Shown here: piece after piece, positions 21,588 through 32,126 of the stretch | How the letters are laid out: every line of letters begins with the position of its first letter | Numbering within the stretch: the first letter of the stretch is position 1 | Source: Leishmania donovani | Lineage: Eukaryota > Euglenozoa > Kinetoplastea > Trypanosomatida > Trypanosomatidae | Direction of reading: 5' to 3' | DNA: 64,000 nucleotides | Assembly: GCF_000227135.1 (NCBI RefSeq) | Contig: NC_018261.1 | Span: 784,840 to 848,839, forward strand | The notes under the pieces: model-generated | What the model saw: the letters and a program-made list of their open reading frames with translations, nothing else | Told to the model about the DNA's origin: nothing | Databases searched by the model: none | Program-made: the position numbers and the translations under genes

Positions 21588-24500
21588 TCAATGGCGCAGG
21601 CGCACCATCACTATCCTCTTGCGCGCAACGCTGTCATCTTCCCAGACTTCGAAATACTGCGGCAGCATGCGCACTGCGCGTCCGACGGAGCCGAAGTGGT
21701 CCGACAAGGTATTGGCTGCAGGCACGGATAAGTGCATCCCGACAAGCGCCTTGATCGAAATGCCGTCTTCGCCAATGGGCAGTTGAAGTAGTTCAGCAAT
21801 GGCCTCCTCCACACTCGTCTGTGGCCGCGACGCCGCCGGTGCTCCGCCTGGCTGGGCCGCCGTCTTTTTGCGAATCATTGTTCTGCCCTTCTCAACGTAC
21901 ACATCGATGCGCTTGCTGGCAGCCAAGTTGAGTACCTGCGGAAGGGCTGCACGCATCACCGGCGGTAGCTTCGCCATCATCTCTATATAGGGCACAGGAT
22001 GGTCCGGCAGCAGGTTGGCAATCTCGTCATAGAGTACCTCGTGCTGCATGAGCGGATTATCAGGATCCAGAAGCAGCAGGTGACGCCGGAAACTCGGGAT
22101 CGCACCTTCCCCGAGGACGCGCACGAACTTCTTGCGCTCGGCCTCGCCGAGGAGGGAGGCCGATCGGTCTGGATTGTCATCGAAGTCCTCTGGCAGAACC
22201 ACACGATGAGCATAGCGGAACGCGCGTTCCATGGGTGGAATAGGTGCCACGGTGCCCCTCGGGTCATGTGCGATGACGTACATAAGATCCCCGCTAAGCT
22301 CAAACACTTTGCCGTGGTAGCGCAGGAAACCAACCAGTCCTCGGTAACGCTCACGGAGGTGGCTTCGCTGCTCCACTGTGAAGCCCGCATACAAACGCTC
22401 CACTGCAACCCAACGCCATACCTCATCTACCGCGTTCACCACCCGCCATCGTTTCCGCCGGCAACGACGGAAAAAGCAGTCAGCAGTGGGCGACTGCAGC
22501 GAAGGCGGCGAGGCGAGGAAGCTTGCAGCGATCGAGAGCAGATCTGGATCGGGCGACGTGGTTTCGTCCAAGTCACTGAGACTGCGAGGCGCCACATCTG
22601 GTGGAAGGCGCCGAATGTAGATTTCTTCCAGGGGCAATCCAAATGCGGTTACAGCATCCATGGATGCACCTCTCGCAGGTGCTCGCTGTGATTGCGAGTA
22701 CCTCTCGTGCGGCAAAGACGGTGAGTCCGGGTCGTGGTTCCCCCTGCCACCCCGGTAGATATCATCCGAGTTGCCTCTGTGCTGATCCACCTCCCCGTCG
22801 TCGTCCTCACCTTGCGCGATGGGCCCCGCCTCATCAGCGTCTTCACCAAAGACCATGGCATCGCGCTCGGAGTCCAGCTCGGTGCCAACGCCTCTACGAT
22901 CCTCAACAAGGCTATCCAATCCAATCAGCTCCTCCGTCACCGCTTGCTTGAACACCCTTTCTCGGTCGTCGAGGGTGGACTTGGCGTTGCCCAACGCAGT
23001 CGCCTTGGTAGCATGCGCAGCGTTGCCAGAGTCCTTGGGAGCGTCAGCACTGTCGACAGACCACCAACTGGCCATCGCAGCCTCCTCCTGGCCCGCTTCA
23101 CGCGCCAGAGAAGCCTCGTCACCGTTATTGATATCTGCCATGGCGGATGCAGCGGAGGCCGGAGGGTCTACCACATCCGCTTTCCATTTGCTGCCGGCTC
23201 CCCCTGAAAGAAGCACGTGCCCTTCAACAAAGAGGTTGTGGTCGCCCTTCTTCAGACTCATCAGCTGAAAAACATGTACGTACTGCGTAATGAGCTGCAC
23301 CACAGAAGCTTCGCGTTTTTTCTTCACAAACGCGAGGTCGTCAGGAGGAAAGCCGTTGATCCATTGGACGAGGTTCAGCGGTCGGTAGCGCTCCCTCACG
23401 AGCGGTTTTCCGTCGCTCGATGAAAGCACTTTTCTGCTCGTCATATCTTGTGACGAGCACTCTGGCGTAGGCACACGCGGAAGGTTGCGGACAAGAACGG
23501 CAAGCATTTCGACACTCCACGGCTTCCGCTGCGAAGTACTATTCGCTTGCCGACGCAGTGAGGGAACCACCTCGGCGGCAGCCTTTTCCGAGGCCGCATA
23601 CAGCGGCTCCACGCCGGACGCGTCATCGGCAGTGTCGGGCGCATCAAAGTCCATCAATGCGTGGGACCTGAACTGCGACAAGGCGCGATCTGCCTTTCCA
23701 TACCCTGGATGCTGGCGCACAAACCAGAACTCCGAGTTCAGCTGCACGACCGCCGGTCGGTAGCGATTTGGCGTATAGTGAAAGAGCATCGGGTAGTGCT
23801 CAAACACCACCTGCGCCAGTGTGGAGGTCGAGCCTGCCACCTTTTCAATCTGCCTCAAGATCTCCGGTGGCACCGTCGCCATGACATGTCGACTCTCCAC
23901 CGGAAAAGTCGGGACCAGGGGAATGAACACCTCAGCCACCTCAGAGGGGGTAAAGTAGCCTTTCTGGCGATGCACCTGATCGATCTTGCGCATATCGGGT
24001 CCGAGGTACGTCACCATGGCTGTTGAGGGAAGCAACTGATGAATCCTTTGTGACCCATGTGCGAACGGCTTTCTCGCGTTGATGCACTTGCGAAACATGT
24101 GCCCGTCGAGCTTCCACCGCTCCACCTCTTCGCGGCGTAGAGGGGGGATGGTGAGATCGATGGAGAAGCTGCGCGCGACGCCGTGAATCACTGCCCGCGA
24201 CGCCGGCGCCGCTGCGCCGTCCTTTCGCTTCCCGTCCATGCTGGTGGAATTCGGGCATGTGATGGAAACTGCGCCATGAGCGCCACCAGACTCTCGATCC
24301 GAAGCTAGCGGCGTGTGCAGCCGAGAAAGACGCGCATTTTCTTCCTCGGAGAAGTAGTAAGAAGAGCCGCCGCTCCAGTCCACAGCCATGTGATCAGGAA
24401 TGACAGTCTTCGTGGCCACGCTCTCCGCACTCGCTGCCGTCTCTGTCGGCTCTCGCGGTGAAGCATTCGCCGACTGACGAGCAGTGCCATGACTGGTGCT

Positions 24501-24629
24501 GCATGCACCACTTCCGCAGTTCGACTGCCACCGAAGTGAAACAAAGAAAGCGGCGATATGGGCACGAGGTCCAGCTGTTCTCTCTGGATGGTGCTCGGCG
24601 AGAACAGAGAGGCCCAGACGCCGACGCAT
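21588..24629 (-). CDS. Probable mitochondrial protein with tandem winged-helix-like modules, 1013 aa
   Basis: Not assigned to a named family. The N-terminus (MRRRLGLSVLAEHHPERTAG) is basic and hydrophobic, fitting a mitochondrial presequence. The body shows repeated modules: residues 228-310, about 370-470, 730-785, 860-925 and 943-1005. Two share a ...P..PV....M...PP... signature (237-256 and about 872-891), and several end with a L..YP.lF.. helix-strand pattern (VVFEHYPMLFHY, VQLITQYVHVFQLM, AVRMLPQYFEVWED). A long acidic disordered linker (about 475-720) splits the protein. Such tandem small helical/wing modules occur in kinetoplastid mitochondrial RNA-editing and ribosome-assembly proteins, so an RNA-related mitochondrial role is a reasonable inference, not shown. 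The ATG at 24629 is first in frame and the reading frame is intact. Confidence 0.8.
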   Translation of the reverse strand: MRRRLGLSVLAEHHPERTAGPRAHIAAFFVSLRWQSNCGSGACSTSHGTARQSANASPREPTETAASAESVATKTVIPDHMAVDWSGGSSYYFSEEENARLSRLHTPLASDRESGGAHGAVSITCPNSTSMDGKRKDGAAAPASRAVIHGVARSFSIDLTIPPLRREEVERWKLDGHMFRKCINARKPFAHGSQRIHQLLPSTAMVTYLGPDMRKIDQVHRQKGYFTPSEVAEVFIPLVPTFPVESRHVMATVPPEILRQIEKVAGSTSTLAQVVFEHYPMLFHYTPNRYRPAVVQLNSEFWFVRQHPGYGKADRALSQFRSHALMDFDAPDTADDASGVEPLYAASEKAAAEVVPSLRRQANSTSQRKPWSVEMLAVLVRNLPRVPTPECSSQDMTSRKVLSSSDGKPLVRERYRPLNLVQWINGFPPDDLAFVKKKREASVVQLITQYVHVFQLMSLKKGDHNLFVEGHVLLSGGAGSKWKADVVDPPASAASAMADINNGDEASLAREAGQEEAAMASWWSVDSADAPKDSGNAAHATKATALGNAKSTLDDRERVFKQAVTEELIGLDSLVEDRRGVGTELDSERDAMVFGEDADEAGPIAQGEDDDGEVDQHRGNSDDIYRGGRGNHDPDSPSLPHERYSQSQRAPARGASMDAVTAFGLPLEEIYIRRLPPDVAPRSLSDLDETTSPDPDLLSIAASFLASPPSLQSPTADCFFRRCRRKRWRVVNAVDEVWRWVAVERLYAGFTVEQRSHLRERYRGLVGFLRYHGKVFELSGDLMYVIAHDPRGTVAPIPPMERAFRYAHRVVLPEDFDDNPDRSASLLGEAERKKFVRVLGEGAIPSFRRHLLLLDPDNPLMQHEVLYDEIANLLPDHPVPYIEMMAKLPPVMRAALPQVLNLAASKRIDVYVEKGRTMIRKKTAAQPGGAPAASRPQTSVEEAIAELLQLPIGEDGISIKALVGMHLSVPAANTLSDHFGSVGRAVRMLPQYFEVWEDDSVARKRIVMVRLRH

Positions 24630-25640
24630 TTCGCGCGTGCACTACGGGTAAATGATAATGCGCACCAGAAAATGTCGTCGACCCTGCGCCTTTTCATGTG
24701 AGTCTCGGCAGAGAGGCGAACAGAACACACGAAAGCGTAGCAGAAGGAGGAGGCGAGTGAGTGGGGGACACCATACAAACTGGCATTGAAGGAGCGTCGA
24801 AGCTCGAGCGCCAGTGACGCAGAAGCCAGTCTGATCGTTACGATACCAAAGATACCTTTCTTTTTGTTGTTTGGTCATCCGACCCTTCCTCCTCACCCCT
24901 GCAGATGAACCGCCATACGAAACACGACGAGTTCACTCCGGGCGCGGCGAGAGTTGAGAGTAGCGGAGAAAGAGGGAAGCTCGGCATCCTCTTGTAAGTG
25001 AAACAAGAAAGCCCAGCACAGAAGACAGAGTAATGTTTCCACGACTCGCAGCGGCGGGCGCTCTTGCCTTACTTCCGCTATCCGCAACAGCATTTGCAGC
25101 GGCTGCTTTACGGCAAGCCCACATGCAAGCGACACACGAGCGGACACACTGAAACAAACGCCTCAATTTGTCACGAGCAACATGACCGCCGCAGAAACTG
25201 TGAGCACATAAGTTCCACCCTCCCACAAACCCGCCACTCGCCAAAACGTTCGACTAAGAACTTGCGAAACCAGAACACCAGTGAACCAAGCAACAGCACG
25301 ATCAAAACACAAAATTCGGTGTGAAGGACAAGCGGAAACAAGCACTACAAGAAGGGGAGAGGGGCAGCGGAGCAATGAGCCACTCCCCGAGAGGGAAAAG
25401 AGCCAGAAAGCGCGCAATGCAGCCAGTCGGAAATGCTTCGCGATACCACACACGATATTCGAGGTGTGTGCAGAAGAGCACGGCACCGTCATGTTTTTCC
25501 AACGAAAACGCAACGTCGAATGTGAGTCTCTCCCTACTTCCGCAGAGCTGCGAAAAAGCACATACACTAAAGCAAAGGCGGCATTCACCGCACCAAAACA
25601 CACACACAAAGACAAAATGAGATTGGCAGCCGGCACACTC
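24630..25640. other. Spacer upstream of the 1013-aa gene
   Basis: About 1 kb; no gene seen. It is pyrimidine-rich on the minus strand in places (24700-24760, 25320-25400), suitable for splice signals. Confidence 0.45.
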
Positions 25641-26035
25641 GATTATGCAAACACCTCGCAAGCGTGACAACAATCTCCGATTCCACTTTCAATCACCGCT
25701 CACGAGCACCACGAACTCGTACCCCGATATATACGTACACACACAGCCGCCCCTCACCCACCCCCTGCGGCACGGCGGCCACATCCGCGTCCTCTAGGAC
25801 GAGCCGTCCGGCCGCTGCATCCGCCCACGCGTCTATAACGGGCTCAGCCTGTCCCTCCCCCCTCGCAGGCATGCCTGCGCCATCGGCGCCACACCCACCG
25901 AGCCGCATGGCGCGCACCAAAGTAGGCGGGACCGCCCTCACGGGCGTTACTCGAGGGCGGTGGCGTCTGTCAAAGGGTGGGGGGCAGGGGTAGCATGCCG
26001 GTGGTGGCCTAGGCGCATGCCGCACGAGCCGAGGT
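25641..26035 (+). repeat. Left copy of sequence duplicated across a 99-N gap
   Basis: These 395 nt are repeated, without a difference I can find, at 26135-26529 on the other side of the gap. They include 67 nt of sequence not present in the repeat copy at 40 kb, followed by the first 328 nt of the 1 kb repeat. This is the pattern of two contig ends that overlap but were not merged. Confidence 0.85.
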
Positions 26036-26134
26036 NNNNNNNNNNNNNNNNNNNNNNNNNNNNNNNNNNNNNNNNNNNNNNNNNNNNNNNNNNNNNNNNN
26101 NNNNNNNNNNNNNNNNNNNNNNNNNNNNNNNNNN
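26036..26134. other. Assembly gap (99 N)
   Basis: A run of exactly 99 N, the same length as two other gaps in the window, so the length is a placeholder rather than a measurement. Confidence 0.99.
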
Positions 26135-26529
26135 GATTATGCAAACACCTCGCAAGCGTGACAACAATCTCCGATTCCACTTTCAATCACCGCTCACGAG
26201 CACCACGAACTCGTACCCCGATATATACGTACACACACAGCCGCCCCTCACCCACCCCCTGCGGCACGGCGGCCACATCCGCGTCCTCTAGGACGAGCCG
26301 TCCGGCCGCTGCATCCGCCCACGCGTCTATAACGGGCTCAGCCTGTCCCTCCCCCCTCGCAGGCATGCCTGCGCCATCGGCGCCACACCCACCGAGCCGC
26401 ATGGCGCGCACCAAAGTAGGCGGGACCGCCCTCACGGGCGTTACTCGAGGGCGGTGGCGTCTGTCAAAGGGTGGGGGGCAGGGGTAGCATGCCGGTGGTG
26501 GCCTAGGCGCATGCCGCACGAGCCGAGGT
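26135..26529 (+). repeat. Right copy of sequence duplicated across a 99-N gap
   Basis: Identical to 25641-26035 as far as I can compare. Most likely the same genomic locus represented twice. Confidence 0.85.
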
Positions 26530-27215
26530 AGGATGCTGCCCAGCCTCAGCCCAGGGCCCTGTGAGACCCTGCAACGTCCGCCTGCATGCCGTGCTTCTCC
26601 CCGTCAGTCTCCTGAAGGCCGCTGCATCCCGTCACATACGGCGTGGCGACCCCCCTCCCCCCTACGACGACGACGGCCACCACCCTCTACAGTGGACTCC
26701 GGATGACTGGATGATGTAGTGCAGGCTGCTCTGGTGATGCTTCCGGCATCTGCGCCTCACGAGCCCCCATTTGGTCGGCTGGAGCCGATACGGCATGTTT
26801 TGCGCACATGCACTGTGGGCTCTCTTCGCGCCACGCCCCTCTGCATGCGATGCGGCATGCCAGCTGTGCATGGCGGCGCTCGCGCTTTTGTGGAGTGGGG
26901 GGGGGAGGGGAGGGGGCGTGTTCGAGAACGGCACTGTTGCCGGGGGGTGCGTGCCTGGACGGCTTGCCCGCATGTTGCCGCGACGGGTCGGCCGCTGCTG
27001 TGCGCGTGGGGCGGAGGGGTCCCGCCGACACGCGTGCGCGTGCGCACACGGGGAGCTCACAGCCTGCCGTTCTGTGGGGGCACAGAGGGTGTGGTGGGGG
27101 CAGCGACAGGCCCCCGACGGGGGCAGCCCGTGCAGCGCGTGCGAGACGTGCGTGTCGAGGTGACCGCATGCAAGGTCGTGGCGTGCGGCGGGGTGTGCTT
27201 CGCTGGGCGGGTGCG
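26202..27215 (+). repeat. 1 kb GC-rich dispersed repeat, complete copy
   Basis: 1014 nt whose two ends are almost identical to 40051-41062. Over the 627 nt that can be compared (the other copy has an N gap in the middle) I count two differences. It begins accacgaactcgta and ends gggcgggtgcg; flanks differ outside these points. It has no long gene-like frame, is very GC-rich, and carries C- and G-runs. The class is unknown: it could be a degenerate retroposon or another kinetoplastid repeat. It lies in the 3' region of the cardiolipin synthase gene. Confidence 0.85.
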
Positions 27216-28127
27216 CGCCTTGTTTTGAGGGATGCTCAATCCACCTGTATGGCGTGCTTCACTGTCCAGCGCACCACCTTCCACAGGGCGGCGCGCAGGG
27301 CAGCGTCGCCAGAGAGGCCCGCCTTCGTGGGTGTTGCTGGCCGCAGTCGTGCATTCTGTCATAGCCTTGCGGAACACCTCGCAGGTGTGCGTCTGCGTGG
27401 CTGACTCTTTGGTGTGCGGCCGGACGTGGTGTGTATGCGCCTAGCATGGACGTGGCAGCACAGCCGGAACGCCGCTGCCTCGCTCTTGTCNNNNNNNNNN
27501 NNNNNNNNNNNNNNNNNNNNNNNNNNNNNNNNNNNNNNNNNNNNNNNNNNNNNNNNNNNNNNNNNNNNNNNNNNNNNNNNNNNNNNNNNNNNNNNNNNNN
27601 NNNNNNNNNNNNNNNNNNNNNNNNNNNNNNNNNNNNNNNNNNNNNNNNNNNNNNNNNNNNNNNNNNNNNNNNNNNNNNNNNNNNNNNNNNNNNNNNNNNN
27701 NNNNNNNNNNNNNNNNNNNNNNNNNNNNNNNNNNNNNNNNNNNNNNNNNNNNNNNNNNNNNNNNNNNNNNNNNNNNNNNNNNNNNNNNNNNNNNNNNNNN
27801 NNNNNNNNNNNNNNNNNNNNNNNNNNNNNNNNNNNNNNNNNNNNNNNNNNNNNNNNNNNNNNNNNNNNNNNNNNNNNNNNNNNNNNNNNNNNNNNNNNNN
27901 NNNNNNNNNNNNNNNNNNNNNNNNNNNNNNNNNNNNNNNNNNNNNNNNNNNNNNNNNNNNNNNNNNNNNNNNNNNAGGCTCGTGGCCTGCCGTCCATGAT
28001 CGGGACACTGGAGGCTGGGATCCCACGGTGCGGTGGGGCCGGCATCACCAAAGTATTGTAAAGGAGCGGGGACAATGTCGGAGCATCGAGCCGCAGGAGG
28101 ACGGTGACAGAATCTATCGCGGCTGCG
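27216..28127. other. GC-rich spacer with sized gap, 3' of cardiolipin synthase
   Basis: GC-rich sequence resembling the adjacent repeat in composition, interrupted by N. No gene visible. It would be the 3' UTR of the cardiolipin synthase transcript. Confidence 0.5.
27491..27975. other. Assembly gap (485 N)
   Basis: 485 N, an uneven length that suggests a size estimate. Adjacent sequence is GC-rich and repeat-like, a likely cause of the gap. Confidence 0.99.
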
Positions 28128-30626
28128 TCAGTCGCATGGCGACCCAGGTGCGTCCACGATGTCCTCGTTGGCGAAGGATCGGAATGTGATGCGGTCGAGC
28201 AGAAAGACAAAGTTGTAGAAGAGCCACGACGTAAAGCGGAGCCACAGCGACCGTTGCTTGTGGTCTTCCAGGCGCACCTCCACACTCTGTGCGAGGTCCC
28301 GTAAGAATTGCGTCTCCATCGAGTGGGCTACTTCAAGGTCGAGGTGGCACAGACACACCTCTAGATTTCGGTTGCTCATGAGGTCCCAGTTGTAGCTTCC
28401 GATCGAGCTCCACACGCTATCCACAACCACCGTCTTGGCATGCATGATTTGCTGGCCTTGAAACTCGTAGATCTTCACCCCAGCCCTGAGGAGTCGCTCA
28501 GTAATGTAGTTCGACGCGTGCCACATGAACCATGGGTCCGTTGTCTGATTGCTGCCGGCAAGCAGGCGCACATCGACGCCACGACGCGCGGCCTGAACAA
28601 GGGCGCTGAACAACTTTCGTGTTGGGAGGTAGTAGGGCGTCGTGATCCAGATGCGGCGGTGACACTTGCGCGTTACCTGCCAAAAGGCATACTGAATGGA
28701 GTAGTCACGGTAGCGGGGGTTGCAGGAGAGCACTTGTGTCATGGACTCACGGTGCCGGAGATACATCTGCGCCTCGGGGACCGGCTCCGTGTCGAGAATT
28801 GGTATCCGCCGCAGCATATCCGTGTAGGCGCGTTTGTGCGGCAGGTCGGTCGCCCTTGAGAGTGCCTCGCGTCGTGCGGCCAGCAGTTTGCGGCGCATGG
28901 CGGAATTGCGAGCACTGTTCAGCTTGCCGCCGCTGCTTGGCACTTCAGCGGGCGACGCCAACGGGGCCTTTGCATGCTTGCCAGAGGCCGAAGTTGATAA
29001 CTCGGACGGTGGCGGAGAGGCAGATGTGGTTGTGCCGTCGTTGGCGTCCTTGACGACAAAGGACCCCGGTACGTGGTTGGTGACTTTGGGGCCCGATTCA
29101 GCCGAAGTAGCACAGCTGGCCGCTGCCTCTTCTCTCAAAGTTACCTGCTTGCCGCCTGCGCGCAAGCTTTCTTGCCCTTGTGTGTGACGCACCGCCTCTC
29201 GGTCAAGAACGCTGTCGCTCGAAAGCCCTGAGCGGCTCCACTGCATCAGCGTCAGCAGCTGATTCTTCTGTTTGTTCCATCGCCCGCGCATGGCCTTCAT
29301 CGAGGCCGACGGCACGTCCTGCAAGCGGCGACCGCTTCGGCCACGCTCCTCCTGAAAGGCACGGTACAGCTCGTTGCGCTCCATGCGCATCCGCCCTTGC
29401 TTCACGCGACGCGTGATTTGCTGGGAGGCGATCTGCCTCCAGCGCCGCCAGCCGTACTTCCAAGGGTGCGGCTGCTTTGTGTCTCTGTATACTTCTGCAA
29501 GGTGTGCCGCAGCTGGGCCGATGACGCCGCAGTGCGTGTCGCGGAACTTGCCGGTGCCGCCTGCTGCCTTGCCGCAGTACTCATTGCCGACGTTTAGTCC
29601 GCCGCAGAAGCCCTGACGCGCGTCCACCAGCAAAATTTTGCGATGATTGCGGAGACCGGGACTACGCTTCCAGTCTAGCCCTTTGATGAAGTACGTGGCG
29701 ACACTGCGGAAGAAGGGACGGTACGGAATCACCTTGGCGCCGCACTGCTTCAGCTCCTCTGTCAGCCGCGCCCGCCCCGAGATGTTGCCACCGCAGTCGT
29801 ACAGGAGCTCCGTGTCGCAGCCGCGCCGGCGAGCCTCCACGAGCCGGCGTACCGTTCCTTGACCAATGAAGTCGTCCTTGCAAATGTAGGTCTGCCAGTG
29901 CACCCGCTCTTTCGCTTCCTTGACAGCAGCCCACATGCTCTCGAATGCCTTTGCGCTGTCGTGAAACGGGACGACGACATTACCGTGCGATATGCGACCA
30001 AGCACCGCGAGGGAGCTGAGGATGTCATCCCAGCGCTGATCAAAGGGAGTGCTGTTGTAGTACCGCTTTGCCTCCTCAAAGGTGTGCTGCATCTTGTCCA
30101 GGTAGAAGGCCGCCGCGCCACAAGCATCGGCGCTGCCAGATGCCGCAGGCGAGGGCTGGGAAGGGGGCAATGCCGTCGCTGCCGAGAGGGCTAGGAACTG
30201 TGACGAAGGCTCGAGCGCCTTCGTCGCAGCCGCCAAGAGCTGCTCGTAGGCGGCGACCGCCGACAAAAAGGCTTGGCGCACCTTATTCTTTATATTCGCC
30301 GAGGTGTACAGCTGCACACGACGCTGCTGGAGGCGCTCGAAAAGGGAGAGTCCTTTGCAGAGAGGTGACGGTGCGCCAACGGCCATGAAAGAGGGCCGCC
30401 AGCCGAGCGAGAGAATAGACGTCTCCGCCGAGTCGGACCTCCTGAGCCTGGGGCTGGTGCCCGCCGCATCTAATTTAGGCGCCGTCACTGCGCCGCCCTT
30501 GGCACGGGAGCGCCACACATCTTGCGCCACGTTTTGAATGCGTCGCTTTGGTGAATTCTTCACCTTGTGAACCCCCACGTTTTGAATCAACGCGCGAAAG
30601 TTCCGCTTGCCGTTCATTCCATGCAT
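28128..30626 (-). CDS. CLS: Cardiolipin synthase, bacterial (phospholipase D) type
   Basis: An 832-aa phospholipase-D superfamily enzyme expected to make cardiolipin in the mitochondrial inner membrane. It has two HKD motifs: H328-K330-D335 (HRKILLVD), followed by GFCGGLNVGNEY, and H729-K731-D736 (HAKTVVVD), followed by SSIGSYNWDLMSNRN. These glycine- and asparagine-containing followers are typical of bacterial Cls enzymes. T. brucei has an essential Cls of this type, and the present gene order matches my recollection of its locus. The N-terminus is basic (MHGMNGKRNFRALIQNVGVH), compatible with mitochondrial import; a hydrophobic segment lies near the C-terminus (about 795-812). The two HKD histidines are about 400 residues apart because of a charged Ser/Ala-rich linker (about 430-610), longer than in bacterial Cls. 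A T10 tract and AG about 105 nt upstream support the ATG at 30626. Confidence 0.9.
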   Translation of the reverse strand: MHGMNGKRNFRALIQNVGVHKVKNSPKRRIQNVAQDVWRSRAKGGAVTAPKLDAAGTSPRLRRSDSAETSILSLGWRPSFMAVGAPSPLCKGLSLFERLQQRRVQLYTSANIKNKVRQAFLSAVAAYEQLLAAATKALEPSSQFLALSAATALPPSQPSPAASGSADACGAAAFYLDKMQHTFEEAKRYYNSTPFDQRWDDILSSLAVLGRISHGNVVVPFHDSAKAFESMWAAVKEAKERVHWQTYICKDDFIGQGTVRRLVEARRRGCDTELLYDCGGNISGRARLTEELKQCGAKVIPYRPFFRSVATYFIKGLDWKRSPGLRNHRKILLVDARQGFCGGLNVGNEYCGKAAGGTGKFRDTHCGVIGPAAAHLAEVYRDTKQPHPWKYGWRRWRQIASQQITRRVKQGRMRMERNELYRAFQEERGRSGRRLQDVPSASMKAMRGRWNKQKNQLLTLMQWSRSGLSSDSVLDREAVRHTQGQESLRAGGKQVTLREEAAASCATSAESGPKVTNHVPGSFVVKDANDGTTTSASPPPSELSTSASGKHAKAPLASPAEVPSSGGKLNSARNSAMRRKLLAARREALSRATDLPHKRAYTDMLRRIPILDTEPVPEAQMYLRHRESMTQVLSCNPRYRDYSIQYAFWQVTRKCHRRIWITTPYYLPTRKLFSALVQAARRGVDVRLLAGSNQTTDPWFMWHASNYITERLLRAGVKIYEFQGQQIMHAKTVVVDSVWSSIGSYNWDLMSNRNLEVCLCHLDLEVAHSMETQFLRDLAQSVEVRLEDHKQRSLWLRFTSWLFYNFVFLLDRITFRSFANEDIVDAPGSPCD

Positions 30627-32126
30627 TCAAACCGCACCGAAGCGGCACACCTAGCGACCCGAGCAACAGGAGACCCTCACCTTTACCTAAATAGCGATGC
30701 TCAAGCACTACGACTTCTCTGCCTATGCTGCCTCGGCGTTGACAAGCAAAAAAAAAACACGCCAGGAACAGGATACACAAAAACGACAGAAAAAATAAGT
30801 GACCTCAATGAGCGCCACGACAGCACCCCGCTGCCGCTCGAAAAGAATGAGAAACACAGACACCGCAGATGTCGGCAGTTCAGGAGGCACGCGGAGAAGA
30901 GCCCGCTCGTGCTCCTGTTGCCTGCGAACGACACTCTTGATGTTGAGAGAGACGTCACCGAATCTCGGACGACACGCATGCGCTTACCTTTCTTACCGTT
31001 CTTCCCTCTCCAAAGGAAAGCAGCACTCAGCTTCTCAGTCGATGGTGGCGTGCGTGCAGCGCTGTAATCGTGACTTTTTCGGTTTTCGTGATCACGTGTG
31101 CGCGGAGCGCCTCGCCGCAGTACAGTGAGCGGTTTCCTTTGTTTAAGGACGCTTACGGCGAAGGGAAGACGCAGCTCCCAAAAGCGTTGTTCCACATAGA
31201 TGGAGAGGGCGTAAAGAAGAAGTCTGACGGAGGGATAGACGGACAACCTGCGAAGAGAAAAGCAAGAAACGCAATTACCTCTTGGAGATGAATTCGGCAC
31301 CCGAAGAGGGAGGGAGTGGCATAAGGTATGCGTTTTTGTGCGTTTTGTTTGTTTTGGTGGGTACTGGGTGTTTGCACGTGCAGACCGCGCGCACGCCTTT
31401 TCTCCTCCTCCTAGTGTTGTCTGTCGCTGGGATGTGTTTTCTGGGAGGGAGCGGAGAGGCAGAGAGAGAAAGAGACGAGGGTGAAAAGTTGACTGCCCTT
31501 AGCAACCGTCGGCGTTTTTTTCATGAAACGCATAGAGAGAAGAGGCGGTTGGTGTGTGTTTGTGTATTTGTGTGTGGAAGGGTGAGGGGGGAGGAGAGAA
31601 ACCGGCAGAGAGCGGTCGGTGTTCGTCAAGTGAGCGTGCAGCAGCGAGTGCGTCTAGACGCATTCGTGATCGTCGTCTCGCATGCGCGCTGTTTCTGAAA
31701 GATGGAGAAAAAAGGTCATCGATTCGCGTTCCTCCGTACGCATTGAACACAACATGGCCGCGCCCTACACGTCTCCATCAACACACCGATGGGGGCATCG
31801 AAGAGAGACACGCCTGCTCACCTCGAGGACGCCGTTTCACGCCGCCTTCACCTCTTTCTGCTTCGGCCCTGTGTCGGCATGCGCTCACGTCTCTGTGGTT
31901 GGGTGGGTGGGACACGAGCAGAAGCTTGGAATGTGAGTACAGATAAATCCAGAACAACACCAACCAAGGTGCCCGCACGAACGCCGACAACATCCCATAA
32001 ACGTCGCACGGCCCAACTCCAACGAGTATGCGTATGTACGCCATTGAGCACACGAGTGTGCACGTGTAGCTTCGAGGTAGGTGCTCACCATCACCCCCTC
32101 CCGCCTCCGTTGCCCCCTCGTGCACG
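30627..32126. other. Spacer between Tim17-like and cardiolipin synthase genes
   Basis: 1.5 kb. It contains the predicted cardiolipin synthase splice acceptor at its left end and otherwise no supported gene. Confidence 0.5.
30732..30757 (-). promoter_or_regulatory. Predicted trans-splice acceptor of cardiolipin synthase
   Basis: On the minus strand ten T, then about 14 nt, then the first AG (complement of 30732-30733). It gives a 5' UTR of about 105 nt before the ATG at 30626. Confidence 0.55.

Noticed and set aside
26719..27404. Overlapping plus-strand frames of 130-198 codons in the 1 kb repeat
   Set aside because: All frames are open because of extreme GC content; none shows a domain or consistent codon bias.
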